This document shows positions 1 through 7,042 of a DNA stretch of 48,368 nt, piece by piece; the stretch's first letter is position 1, and each line of letters opens with the position of its first letter. Source of the stretch: Pseudonocardia kujensis (GTDB taxonomy: Bacteria > Actinomycetota > Actinomycetes > Mycobacteriales > Pseudonocardiaceae). The position numbers and the translations under genes were made by a program. Below the pieces are notes generated by a model. That model made no database searches, had not been told where the DNA came from, and saw only the letters and a program-made list of their open reading frames with translations. The stretch spans positions 1 through 48,368 of the forward strand of contig NZ_JAJSOK010000061.1 of the NCBI RefSeq assembly GCF_021283305.1, read 5' to 3'.

Positions 1-144
1 GGGCTGAAGTGCGCCGGACTGGGGTGGGCCGGGCTGAGGTGGGCCGGGCTGGGGTGGGCCGGGCTGAAGTGCGCCGGACTGGGGTGGGCCGGGCTGAAGT
101 GCGCCGGACTGGGGTGGGCCGGGCTGAGGTGGGCCGGGCTGCGC
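1..144 (-). repeat. Tandem 15/30-bp repeat encoding PGPPQ/SGALQ units
   Basis: A 15-bp unit with two alternating versions (giving PGPPQ and SGALQ) fills the first ~144 bp. Changes keep the reading frame of the reverse-strand protein. The array probably continues beyond the window edge. Confidence 0.85.
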
Positions 145-648
145 CGGGTAGTGCGGCGGACCGCCCGGCCGCGCCGGGCCGGACCGGCTCGCACTCGGCC
201 GCCCCGAACGCGACGGGCCGTCGGACCGGCCGGGGACGGCCCGTCCCGGGCCGGGGGGTGCGACGCCCGGTCCGGTGTCGGGACGCGCGGCGTCGGGGCG
301 GGCGTCGGGGTGCGCCGTGTCGTGGCGGTTGTCGGGGTGCGCCGTGTCGCGGCGGTTGTCGGGGTGCGCCGTGTCGCGGCGGGCGCCGGCCCGCTCCGGG
401 CCGGGTGCCGGGCTGTCGAGGCGGCGGGTGTCGAACCAGTCCACCTGGCCGTCGGGCCGGTCGTTAGGCGGGTCGTCGGTGCGGTGACCGTTCGGGGCGG
501 CCGGGCCGGGGGCCGGCGCGCGGTCGTCGCGCGGCTCCTCCCCGGGGTGCTCGGCGTCGTCCACGCGCGCCGGAGCCGGCCCGGGCACGTCCTCGGGCCG
601 GGGACCAGCCGGCGTGCTGGGGCTCCGGTACTCGCGCATCCCTTCCAT
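1..648 (-). CDS. Proline-rich repeat protein, N-terminal part (runs off the window)
   Basis: From an ATG at 648 the reverse strand stays open for 216 codons to the window edge, so the C-terminus is missing. The start reads MEGMREYRSPSTPAGPRPED, and the rest is low complexity and hydrophilic. A nine-residue unit RDTAHPDN(R/A) occurs three times around residues 90-115. The last ~45 visible residues are a PGPPQ/SGALQ repeat. No membrane segment or catalytic motif is visible, so this looks like a disordered N-terminal arm of a larger protein. A purine-rich stretch lies ~20 nt upstream, and a second in-frame ATG at 639 is possible. It lies 85 bp after deoA on the same strand and may be co-transcribed. 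Function not recognised. Confidence 0.6.
   Translation of the reverse strand, partial: MEGMREYRSPSTPAGPRPEDVPGPAPARVDDAEHPGEEPRDDRAPAPGPAAPNGHRTDDPPNDRPDGQVDWFDTRRLDSPAPGPERAGARRDTAHPDNRRDTAHPDNRHDTAHPDARPDAARPDTGPGVAPPGPGRAVPGRSDGPSRSGRPSASRSGPARPGGPPHYPAQPGPPQPGPPQSGALQPGPPQSGALQPGPPQPGPPQPGPPQSGALQP
301..381 (-). repeat. Three 27-bp direct repeats encoding RDTAHPDNR
   Basis: Three nearly identical 27-bp units lie within the proline-rich gene. They are in frame and add a charged Arg/Asp/His block to the otherwise Pro/Ala-rich protein. Confidence 0.8.
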
Positions 649-733
649 GGTGCCCGACGGACGTCGATCCCTCCTGCCGGGCCCGCCCGGGCGCGCCGCG
701 CCGCAGAGTCGGGGATGAGCTGCGCAAACGTCC

Positions 734-2023
734 TCAGTCGCCGACCTCGTCGAGCACCAGCGGGCCCCGGTCGACCGGTTCGTCCCCGATCGCGAGGCCG
801 TCGTCGAGCGCGGCGCGGGCGCCCGCCACGGCAGCGGGGGTGTCGGTGTGCAGCTCGAGCAGGGGCTCGCCCGCCCGCACCTCCTCGCCGAGACCCACGA
901 GCAGACGCACCCCCGCCGCGGCCTGGACCGGGTGCTCCTTGCGTGCCCGGCCCGCGCCCAGCCGCCAGGCCGCGGTGCCGACGGCCAGTGCGTCGAGCCT
1001 GGTCAGTACCCCCGACGCGGGTGCGTCGACGGTCTCCACGTGCGTCGCCCGCGGCAACGGCGCGCCCGGGTCGCCGCCCTGCGCGGCGATCATCTGCTCC
1101 CAGACGGCGTACGCGCGGCCCGACACGAGGGCCTCCGCCGGGTCCGCGTCGGTCTCCGGGTCGATCCCGGCGAGCGCGAGCATGGTGCGGGCGAGGGCGA
1201 GGGTGAGCTCCACGACGTCGGGCGGGCCGCCTCCGCGCAGGACGTCGACCGCCTCCGCGACCTCCAGGGCGTTGCCGACCGTCCGCCCGAGCGGTACGGA
1301 CATGTCGGTGAGCAAGGCCCGGGTCGGCAGCCCCTCGGCCGCCCCGATGGCCACCATCCGCCGCGCGAGCTCCTCGGCGCCGTCGCGGGTCGGCATGAAG
1401 GCGCCGCTGCCGACCTTGACGTCGAGGACCAGCCCGCCGGTCCCCTCGGCGATCTTCTTGCTCATGATCGAGCTGGCGATGAGCGGGACGGAGGCGACCG
1501 TGCCGGTGACGTCGCGCAGCGCGTAGAGCTTGCGGTCGGCCGGGGCGAGCGAGGGCGTGGTCGCGCAGACGACGGCGCCGACCTCCGTGAGCTGGGCTGC
1601 GATCTCGTCCGTCGACAGCTCCGCCCGCCAGCCCGGGATCGCCTCCAGCTTGTCCAGGGTGCCGCCGGTGTGGCCGAGCCCGCGCCCGGAGAGCTGCGGG
1701 ACGGCCGCGCCGCAGGCCGCGACCAGGGGCGCCAGCGGGAGGGTGAGCTTGTCCCCCACACCGCCCGTGGAGTGCTTGTCGACCAGCGGGCGGCCGACGT
1801 CCGGCAGGGCCAGCCGCTCGCCCGACTCGATCATGGCGAGGGTCCAGCGCGCGGTCTCGGCGTCGTCCATGCCGTTGAGCAGGATCGCCATGGCGAGGGC
1901 GGCCATCTGCTCGTCGGCGACCTCGCCGCGGGTGTAGCCGGCGACGACCCAGTCGATCTGCGCGTCGGTGAGGCGGTGGCCGTCCCGTTTGGTGGCGATG
2001 ACGTCGACGGCGGAGTGGGTCAC
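734..2023 (-). CDS. deoA: Thymidine phosphorylase
   Basis: Predicted 429-residue thymidine phosphorylase, which cleaves thymidine to thymine and deoxyribose-1-phosphate in cytoplasmic pyrimidine salvage. The phosphate- and nucleoside-binding signatures KHSTGGVGDK (about 83-92) and SGRGLGHTGGT (about 112-122) are intact, and the length fits the family. The GTG start at 2023 is chosen because GAGGAG precedes it and because the protein begins at the expected family N-terminus. An open frame runs further upstream but only overlaps cdd. The GTGA at 2020-2023 is both this start and the cdd stop, a classical sign of translational coupling. The two enzymes act on successive steps of deoxynucleoside salvage. 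Confidence 0.95.
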   Translation of the reverse strand: MTHSAVDVIATKRDGHRLTDAQIDWVVAGYTRGEVADEQMAALAMAILLNGMDDAETARWTLAMIESGERLALPDVGRPLVDKHSTGGVGDKLTLPLAPLVAACGAAVPQLSGRGLGHTGGTLDKLEAIPGWRAELSTDEIAAQLTEVGAVVCATTPSLAPADRKLYALRDVTGTVASVPLIASSIMSKKIAEGTGGLVLDVKVGSGAFMPTRDGAEELARRMVAIGAAEGLPTRALLTDMSVPLGRTVGNALEVAEAVDVLRGGGPPDVVELTLALARTMLALAGIDPETDADPAEALVSGRAYAVWEQMIAAQGGDPGAPLPRATHVETVDAPASGVLTRLDALAVGTAAWRLGAGRARKEHPVQAAAGVRLLVGLGEEVRAGEPLLELHTDTPAAVAGARAALDDGLAIGDEPVDRGPLVLDEVGD

Positions 2024-2538
2024 GCGCGCTCCTCGGGTGCCGGGGGTGACAGGGTGAAGGCGTCGGGCAGGACCTCGGCGAGGGTCCGGATCCCGCGCGG
2101 GGTGTCGAGCGCACAGCCCGGCCCGCCCAGCTCGAGCAGCAGCTGGCGGCAGCGGCCGCACGGCATGAGCAGCGCGCCCGTGCCCGAGCGGACCGCGACC
2201 GCGACGAACCGCCCGCCGCCGGTGAGCCGCAGCTGCCCGGCGAGTGTGCACTCGGCGCAGAGGGTGAGGCCGTAGGAGGCGTTCTCGACGTTGCAGCCGG
2301 ACACGAGGCGGCCGTCGTCGCACAGGGCGGCCGCGCCGACGTGCAGACCGGAGTAGGGCGCGTAGGCCGCCGTCGCCGCCTCCGCCGCGGCCGCGCGCAA
2401 CCGCTCCCAGTCGTGGGCTCGGTGCTGGTCCCCGTGTTGATCTCCGTGCTGATCTGCGTGCTGGTCTCCGTGTGGATCCTCGTGTCGATATCGGTGTCGG
2501 TCCCCGTGTCGATCTCCGTGCTGGTCCGGCCCGGTCAC
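2020..2538 (-). CDS. cdd: Cytidine deaminase with a His/Asp/Gln-repeat N-terminal extension
   Basis: Predicted 172-residue homotetrameric-type cytidine deaminase, converting (deoxy)cytidine to (deoxy)uridine. The zinc/catalytic motifs are complete: CAE at 94-96 and PCGRC at 126-130, with the substrate loop NVENASYG at 83-90. The catalytic domain begins near residue 43. The first ~42 residues are an unusual run of HGDQ/HGDR-like repeats, whereas family members usually have about 130 residues and no such arm. The GTG at 2538 has AGGA eight bases upstream. No ATG or GTG lies in frame between it and the domain, so the extension is probably translated. Only about 38 bp separate it from the divergent SRPBCC gene. 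Confidence 0.9.
   Translation of the reverse strand: MTGPDQHGDRHGDRHRYRHEDPHGDQHADQHGDQHGDQHRAHDWERLRAAAAEAATAAYAPYSGLHVGAAALCDDGRLVSGCNVENASYGLTLCAECTLAGQLRLTGGGRFVAVAVRSGTGALLMPCGRCRQLLLELGGPGCALDTPRGIRTLAEVLPDAFTLSPPAPEERA
2422..2520 (-). repeat. Degenerate 12-bp tandem repeat encoding HGDQ-type units
   Basis: About eight 12-bp units encode H-G/A/E-D-Q/R/P-like tetrapeptides at the N-terminus of cytidine deaminase. The units differ by point changes but keep the His-x-Asp pattern. Confidence 0.75.
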
Positions 2539-2576
2539 CCGATCGATCCTGCCCGACGCCGGGCAGGATGTGGATC

Positions 2577-3026
2577 GTGGACGAGACGAGCGTGGTCGTG
2601 GACGCGACCCCCGACGAGGTGTGGGCGCTGGTCAGCGACATCACGCGGATGGGCGAGTGGAGCCCGGAGTGCACGGGCGGGGCGTGGCGGCGCGGCGCGA
2701 CCGGCCCGGAGCCCGGGGCGCGGTTCGTGGGCTACAACCGCCACGGCCGCATCCGCTGGCGCACGCACTGCCGCGTGATCGAGAGCGTGCCGGGCAAGGC
2801 GTTCGCGTTCTCCGTGCTGGAGAGCGCGATGACCTGGGGCTTCCGGATCGAGCCGGTCGAGGGCGGCACGCAGCTCACCGAGTGGCGCGAGCGCACCGGG
2901 GCCCTCGCGGTCCCGGCCAAGCTGTTCGCCGGCACGGGCCTGCTCGGCCGCGACCGCGAGGGGATGATGGTCGACGGCATGGCGCGGACCCTCGAGCGGA
3001 TGAAGGCCCGGCTCGAGGAGCGCTGA
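2577..3026 (+). CDS. SRPBCC (START-like) family protein
   Basis: A 149-residue protein of the SRPBCC/polyketide-cyclase-like superfamily, small soluble proteins with a hydrophobic ligand pocket. The opening V-D-A-T-P-D-E-V-W-x-L-V-S-D-I and the following trp-rich strand are typical, as is the C-terminal helix ending in ERMKARLEER. The GTG at 2577 is preferred over the ATG at 2568 because AGGA lies eight bases before it, whereas CAGG abuts the ATG directly. It is divergent from cdd. The ligand cannot be inferred from sequence. Confidence 0.85.
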   Translation: MDETSVVVDATPDEVWALVSDITRMGEWSPECTGGAWRRGATGPEPGARFVGYNRHGRIRWRTHCRVIESVPGKAFAFSVLESAMTWGFRIEPVEGGTQLTEWRERTGALAVPAKLFAGTGLLGRDREGMMVDGMARTLERMKARLEER

Positions 3027-3125
3027 CGCCTCCGCGCGAACGGGCGGTGGCGCGGGAGCACCACGTCCCGCGTACGGACGGCGGAGCCGCGCGAACGGCG
3101 GATGGGCGGGCGGGCGACGCCGCCT

Positions 3126-3131
3126 TATCGT
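3126..3131 (+). promoter_or_regulatory. Putative -10 box for a leaderless carboxypeptidase mRNA
   Basis: TATCGT ends six bases before the GTG at 3138, and there is no ribosome binding site. The same TATCGT plus six-base geometry precedes the lipase at 41826. Confidence 0.45.
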
Positions 3132-3137
3132 CACGGT

Positions 3138-4433
3138 GTGTGCAGGTGGGGTCGGGCGACGGTCGGCACACTGGTCGCCGCCATCGTGACGTTCCTCCTC
3201 GTCGAGCCGACCGCGGTGGCCGCCGCAGCCGCCCCGCCGCCGTCCGGTGCATCGGCCGCCGCCCCGCCGCCCGCCCTCGCCGCACCGGCACCCGCGGGCG
3301 TCTGTCCCGGTCACGAGGCCCCTCCCGGCCCGCCGGCCCGGGAGGAGACCGTGCCGATGGCCCCGGTCGCGGTCCCGCAGCAGCCCGTCGGCGGCCCGCG
3401 GCTCGGGGCGTGCGGCGACGTCCTGCCCGACGGCGCCGCCCCGCCTCCCGCCGTCAGCGCCGCGGGCTGGGTGGTCGCGGACCTCGACTCCGGCACCGTC
3501 CTCGCCGCGCACGACCCGCACGGGCGGCAGCGCCCGGCGTCGACCCTGAAGATCCTGACCACTCTGGTCGTGCGGGCAGAGCTCGACCCGGACGCCGACG
3601 TCGTCGTGACCCCCGAGGACGTCCGGGTCGACGGCAGCAAGGCCGGTATCGGCCCCGGCGGTCACTACAGCGTGCGGCAGCTGCTGGCCGGGCTGCTGCT
3701 CAACTCGGGCAACGACACCGCCATGGCCCTGGCCCGCACGATGGGCGGGGTCCCGGCAGCGCTGCAGGCGATGCAGGCCCGCGCCGACCGGCTCGGCGCG
3801 CTCGACACCCGCCCCGCGACGCCGTCCGGCCTCGACGGGCCGGGCATGTCCACCTCGGCCTACGACCTGGCCGTCCTGTTCCGCGTGGCGCTGCGGGACC
3901 CGCTGGTGCGCGAGACGCTGGCGACCCCGACCGTGCCGTTCCCGGGCTTCGCCGACCGCCCGGGCTTCCAGATCTCCAACGACGACCCGCTGCTGCGCAC
4001 CTATCCCGGCGCGTTCGCCGGCAAGACCGGTTTCACCGACGCCGCGCGGCACACGTTCGTCGGCGCCGCCGAGCGCAACGGGCGCCGGCTGGTCGTCGCG
4101 ATGGTCCGCGGCGAGCAGCACCCGGTGCGGATGGTCGCGCAGGCCGGGGCGCTGCTCGACTACGGCTTCGCCCTGCCCGCGACGGCCGGCGTCGGCACCC
4201 TCGTCGACTCCCGACCCGTCGAGCCGGCCCCCGCGCCCGCCCCGGCGCCCGTGGCGGTCGCCCCGGCCCCCGCCGCGCACCCGGTCCCGGTCCCGGTGTG
4301 GGCCGTGGCCGCCACCGTGGCGCTGATACTGGTCGCGGGCACCGGAGTCCTCCTGGCCCGGCGCCGCCACCGGAAGCGTCCTCCGGACCAGGTCGTGCCC
4401 GGCGACACCCCGGTCGGCGGCGACCGCCGCTGA
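3138..4433 (+). CDS. Secreted D-alanyl-D-alanine carboxypeptidase (peptidase S11)
   Basis: Predicted 431-residue penicillin-binding protein of the low-molecular-mass S11 family, which trims the terminal D-Ala from peptidoglycan stems. All three active-site motifs are present: STLK (135-138), SGN (190-192) and KTG (296-298). An N-terminal hydrophobic signal segment is followed by an Ala/Pro-rich linker. A Pro/Ala hinge and a C-terminal membrane helix with a basic tail (about 390-420) anchor it outside the membrane. The GTG at 3138 is chosen for its leaderless-type -10 box; an in-frame ATG at 3102 would add 12 residues. It converges on yihY, with only three bases between the two stop codons. 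Confidence 0.9.
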   Translation: MCRWGRATVGTLVAAIVTFLLVEPTAVAAAAAPPPSGASAAAPPPALAAPAPAGVCPGHEAPPGPPAREETVPMAPVAVPQQPVGGPRLGACGDVLPDGAAPPPAVSAAGWVVADLDSGTVLAAHDPHGRQRPASTLKILTTLVVRAELDPDADVVVTPEDVRVDGSKAGIGPGGHYSVRQLLAGLLLNSGNDTAMALARTMGGVPAALQAMQARADRLGALDTRPATPSGLDGPGMSTSAYDLAVLFRVALRDPLVRETLATPTVPFPGFADRPGFQISNDDPLLRTYPGAFAGKTGFTDAARHTFVGAAERNGRRLVVAMVRGEQHPVRMVAQAGALLDYGFALPATAGVGTLVDSRPVEPAPAPAPAPVAVAPAPAAHPVPVPVWAVAATVALILVAGTGVLLARRRHRKRPPDQVVPGDTPVGGDRR

Positions 4434-4446
4434 CGGTCAGCGGCGG
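4424..4446. terminator. Palindrome spanning two convergent stop codons
   Basis: Perfect inverted repeat: CCGCCGCTGAC, one base, then GTCAGCGGCGG. It contains both the carboxypeptidase stop and the yihY stop. It lacks a T-run, so a bidirectional terminator is plausible but not proven. Confidence 0.5.
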
Positions 4447-5525
4447 GGCCGGAGCGCGCGCAGCCCGAGGAAACCGCCGACCGCGGTCACCGCGCCCGCG
4501 CCGAGCAGGCCTGCCGCGGCGGCCGGGCTGGGGCCGGACCGGACGACGACCTCGGGCCGGATCACCGCCGGCGCCGGCACCTCGACCGGCTCCTCCTGCT
4601 CGTTCTCCTTCGCCGTGGCCGCCCAGGCGGTGACGAAGAGGATGAACCGCGAGGTGAAGAACGCGAAGACCAGCAGACCGATGATCGGACCGAACGCCAC
4701 GCCCGCGGGTGACCGGGTGACCGACGACAGGTAGATCGTCATGACCTGCTTGAGGACCTCGAAGCCGACCGCGCCGATCACGGCCGCGCGCATCGCGCTC
4801 TTCACGGCGACGGGGGCGCGGGGCAGCCGGGCGATCACCCAGAGGAAGACCAGCCAGTTGGCGGCGAGGCCGAGCAGCACGGTGAACACCCCGAGCAGGA
4901 ACCGCGCCCAGGCCTGGCCGCCGAGTCCCACCAGGTCGAGCAGGAGCCTGCCGAACGCGCTGCCCACCGCCGAGATCGCGAAGGACAGCACCAGCGCCAC
5001 CCCGAGGCCGACCAGCGCGAGGAGGTCCACGAGGGTCTTCTTGACCACGTTGGGCGTCTCCGGCGGCTGCGCCCACTGCTCGGACAGCGCCTCGCGCAGG
5101 TTGGTCATCCAGCCGATGCCGGAGTACAGCGCGATGAGAAGTCCGATGATCCCGACCGCGCCCGCGGAGTTGATCGCCTGGTCGATGACCTGGTTGATCG
5201 TGTCACCGAGCTGGCCGGGCACCTGCGCGGTGATGCCCGCCTGGATCTGCTGCAGCAGCTGGGGCTGGCTCTTCAGCACGAACCCGGCGATCGCGAAGGC
5301 GACCATCAGGATCGGCACCAGTGCCAGCACGCTGAAGTAGGTGATCGCCGCGGCGTAGTGGTCGCCGTGCCGGTCCGTGTAGCGCGTGCCCGCCCGCATG
5401 AGGTGGTCGAGCCAGGGCATGCGCTCCCGGGCCTTCTCGATCGCGGACGGGCCGTCGTCGGTGCCCTTCGCCCCGTCGTCGGCCGCGCTCGCGCGGGTCT
5501 TCTCGTCCGTCGTCGGCACGGCCAC
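4437..5525 (-). CDS. YihY/virulence factor BrkB family membrane protein
   Basis: A 362-residue inner-membrane protein of the YihY/BrkB family. It has about six hydrophobic segments between residues 55 and 300, including the typical opening D-H-x-A-A-A-I-T-Y-F-S-V-L-A-L-V-P. A charged C-terminal tail ends in a further hydrophobic stretch. The molecular role of the family is not settled. The GTG start at 5525 follows a GGGGTGAGGG ribosome binding site. It begins 12 bp after the trpS stop, so the two are probably one transcript. Confidence 0.9.
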   Translation of the reverse strand: MAVPTTDEKTRASAADDGAKGTDDGPSAIEKARERMPWLDHLMRAGTRYTDRHGDHYAAAITYFSVLALVPILMVAFAIAGFVLKSQPQLLQQIQAGITAQVPGQLGDTINQVIDQAINSAGAVGIIGLLIALYSGIGWMTNLREALSEQWAQPPETPNVVKKTLVDLLALVGLGVALVLSFAISAVGSAFGRLLLDLVGLGGQAWARFLLGVFTVLLGLAANWLVFLWVIARLPRAPVAVKSAMRAAVIGAVGFEVLKQVMTIYLSSVTRSPAGVAFGPIIGLLVFAFFTSRFILFVTAWAATAKENEQEEPVEVPAPAVIRPEVVVRSGPSPAAAAGLLGAGAVTAVGGFLGLRALRPRR

Positions 5526-5537
5526 GCCCTCACCCCA

Positions 5538-6566
5538 TCAGCTCGTCGGCGGCAGGAACCCGATCCTCTCGTGAACGGCCGCCAGCGTCGCGCCGGCGAC
5601 CTCACCCGCCCGGGTGGCTCCCCGGGCGAGCACCCGATCGAGCTCGGCAGGGTCCCCCAGGTACTGCTGTACCCGTTCCCGCAGCGGAGCAACGAAATCC
5701 GCGACGACCTCCGCGAGGTCCTTCTTGAGGTCGCCGTAGCCCTTGCCCGCGTACTCCGCCTCGATCTCGGCGACCTTGCGGTCGGTCAACGCCGAGTAGA
5801 TGGTCAGCAGGTTCGCGATGCCCGGCTTCGCCTCCGGGTCGTAGCGGATCTCCCGCTCGTTGTCCGTGACGGCCGAGCGGATCTTCTTGGCGATCCGCTT
5901 GGGGTCGTCGAGCAGCTCGACGATCCCGCCGGGCGTGGACGCCGACTTGCTCATCTTCACCGTCGGGTCCTGCAGGTCCTGGATCTTCGCCGCGCCGGCA
6001 GGGATGAACGGCTCCGGCACCGTGAACGTCTCGCCGAAGCGCTGGTTGAAGCGCTGCGCGAGGTTTCGGGTCAGCTCCAGGTGCTGGCGCTGGTCCTCAC
6101 CCACCGGGACGCGGTCGGCCTGGTAGAGCAGGATGTCCGCGGCCATCAGCACCGGGTAGCTGAACAGCCCCACCGTGGCCCGGTCGGTGCCCTGCTTCGC
6201 GGCCTTGTCCTTGAACTGCGTCATCCGGGAGGCCTCGCCGAACCCGGTGTAGCAGTCGAGGACCCACGTCAGCTGCGAGTGCTGGGGCAGGTGGGACTGC
6301 ACGAAGATCGTGCAGCGCTCCGGGTCCAGGCCCAGGGCGAGCAGCTGTGCGGCGGCGTTGCGGGTGCGCGCGGCCAGCGTCGCCGGGTCGTGGTCGACGG
6401 TGATCGCGTGCAGGTCCGGGATGAAGTAGAACGCGTCGTGGTCGTCCTGCAGGGCCACCCACTGCCGCACGGCGCCGAGGTAGTTCCCGAGGTGGAAGGA
6501 GTCGGCGGTCGGCTGGATCCCGGAGAGCACCCGGGGACGTGGCGCGGTCGTGTCGGTCCCGGTCAT
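5538..6566 (-). CDS. trpS: Tryptophanyl-tRNA synthetase
   Basis: A 342-residue class Ic aminoacyl-tRNA synthetase that charges tRNA-Trp. The ATP-binding HIGH-like motif reads HLGN (25-28) and the KMSKS loop is intact (204-208). Length and overall sequence match bacterial TrpRS. The ATG at 6566 gives the expected N-terminus just before the Rossmann fold. The ribosome binding site is weak. It is followed closely by yihY. Confidence 0.97.
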   Translation of the reverse strand: MTGTDTTAPRPRVLSGIQPTADSFHLGNYLGAVRQWVALQDDHDAFYFIPDLHAITVDHDPATLAARTRNAAAQLLALGLDPERCTIFVQSHLPQHSQLTWVLDCYTGFGEASRMTQFKDKAAKQGTDRATVGLFSYPVLMAADILLYQADRVPVGEDQRQHLELTRNLAQRFNQRFGETFTVPEPFIPAGAAKIQDLQDPTVKMSKSASTPGGIVELLDDPKRIAKKIRSAVTDNEREIRYDPEAKPGIANLLTIYSALTDRKVAEIEAEYAGKGYGDLKKDLAEVVADFVAPLRERVQQYLGDPAELDRVLARGATRAGEVAGATLAAVHERIGFLPPTS

Positions 6567-6578
6567 GGCGCCAGTCTC

Positions 6579-6752
6579 TCAACTCCCGTCGACCGCGTTT
6601 CGCGCGCCACCGGGCACGAGGTCGGCGGGCAGCACCGTGCCGAAGGTCAGTTCCTCCCGGCACTCCGCGCAGCGCGGCCGGGGGCGGAAGGAGTACCCGC
6701 TCGCCCGGTGGACGCCCTGGTACGCGGCGGGCCGGCCGTCGCCCTCATCCAC
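6579..6752 (-). CDS. Possible small protein with a CxxC pair
   Basis: A 57-codon reverse frame from GTG 6752 ends just before trpS. Nearly every third position is G or C, which is the codon signature of real genes in this window and is absent from shadow frames. It has a CAEC pair followed by REELTFGTVLPADLVPGG. A GTG at 6788 would give 69 residues. No clear ribosome binding site is visible and the family is not recognised. It may be a short gene or a gene remnant. Confidence 0.35.
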   Translation of the reverse strand: MDEGDGRPAAYQGVHRASGYSFRPRPRCAECREELTFGTVLPADLVPGGARNAVDGS

Positions 6753-6960
6753 CGGCGGCCCCGGTCGGTCGTGTGCGGCGGGGCCCACCGCCGCTGGGGC
6801 GCGGTCGCCCCGCCGCCCGGTCTGGTGACAGGTGGAACCGACCCTCACGGAGCAACGCGGAGCTGCGCGGACACACGCTGAGCGACGATCCGGCCGTCGT
6901 TTTTCACCCGCAGGTGGAACCGGCGAGGCCGACAATCGAGGGCGCTCGTCGACACGCCCA

Positions 6961-6996
6961 GGGGAGATCACCGTGAAGCGCAACCGCTCTTGGTGA
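6961..6996 (+). CDS. Micro-ORF VKRNRSW with strong Shine-Dalgarno
   Basis: GTG at 6973 opens a 7-codon ORF that ends with TGG TGA at 6996; GGGGAG at 6961-6966 lies at ideal spacing. The peptide VKRNRSW shares RNR(S/A)W-stop with the sixteen MRNRAW units at 8604-9635, on the opposite strand and on the other side of the MFS gene. The Ser codon (TCT) and the flanks differ, so the similarity is at peptide level. The span given includes the ribosome binding site. Function unknown. Confidence 0.6.
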   Translation, partial: GEITVKRNRSW

Positions 6997-7042
6997 ACGA
7001 CCGAGTGGGGTGCGGGCTCCGGCCGCCCCCACCCCCAGGGCG

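Noticed and set aside
151..1206. Forward Arg-rich frame over the repeat protein and deoA
   Set aside because: It is antisense to deoA and to the proline-rich gene, and its composition is typical of shadow frames.
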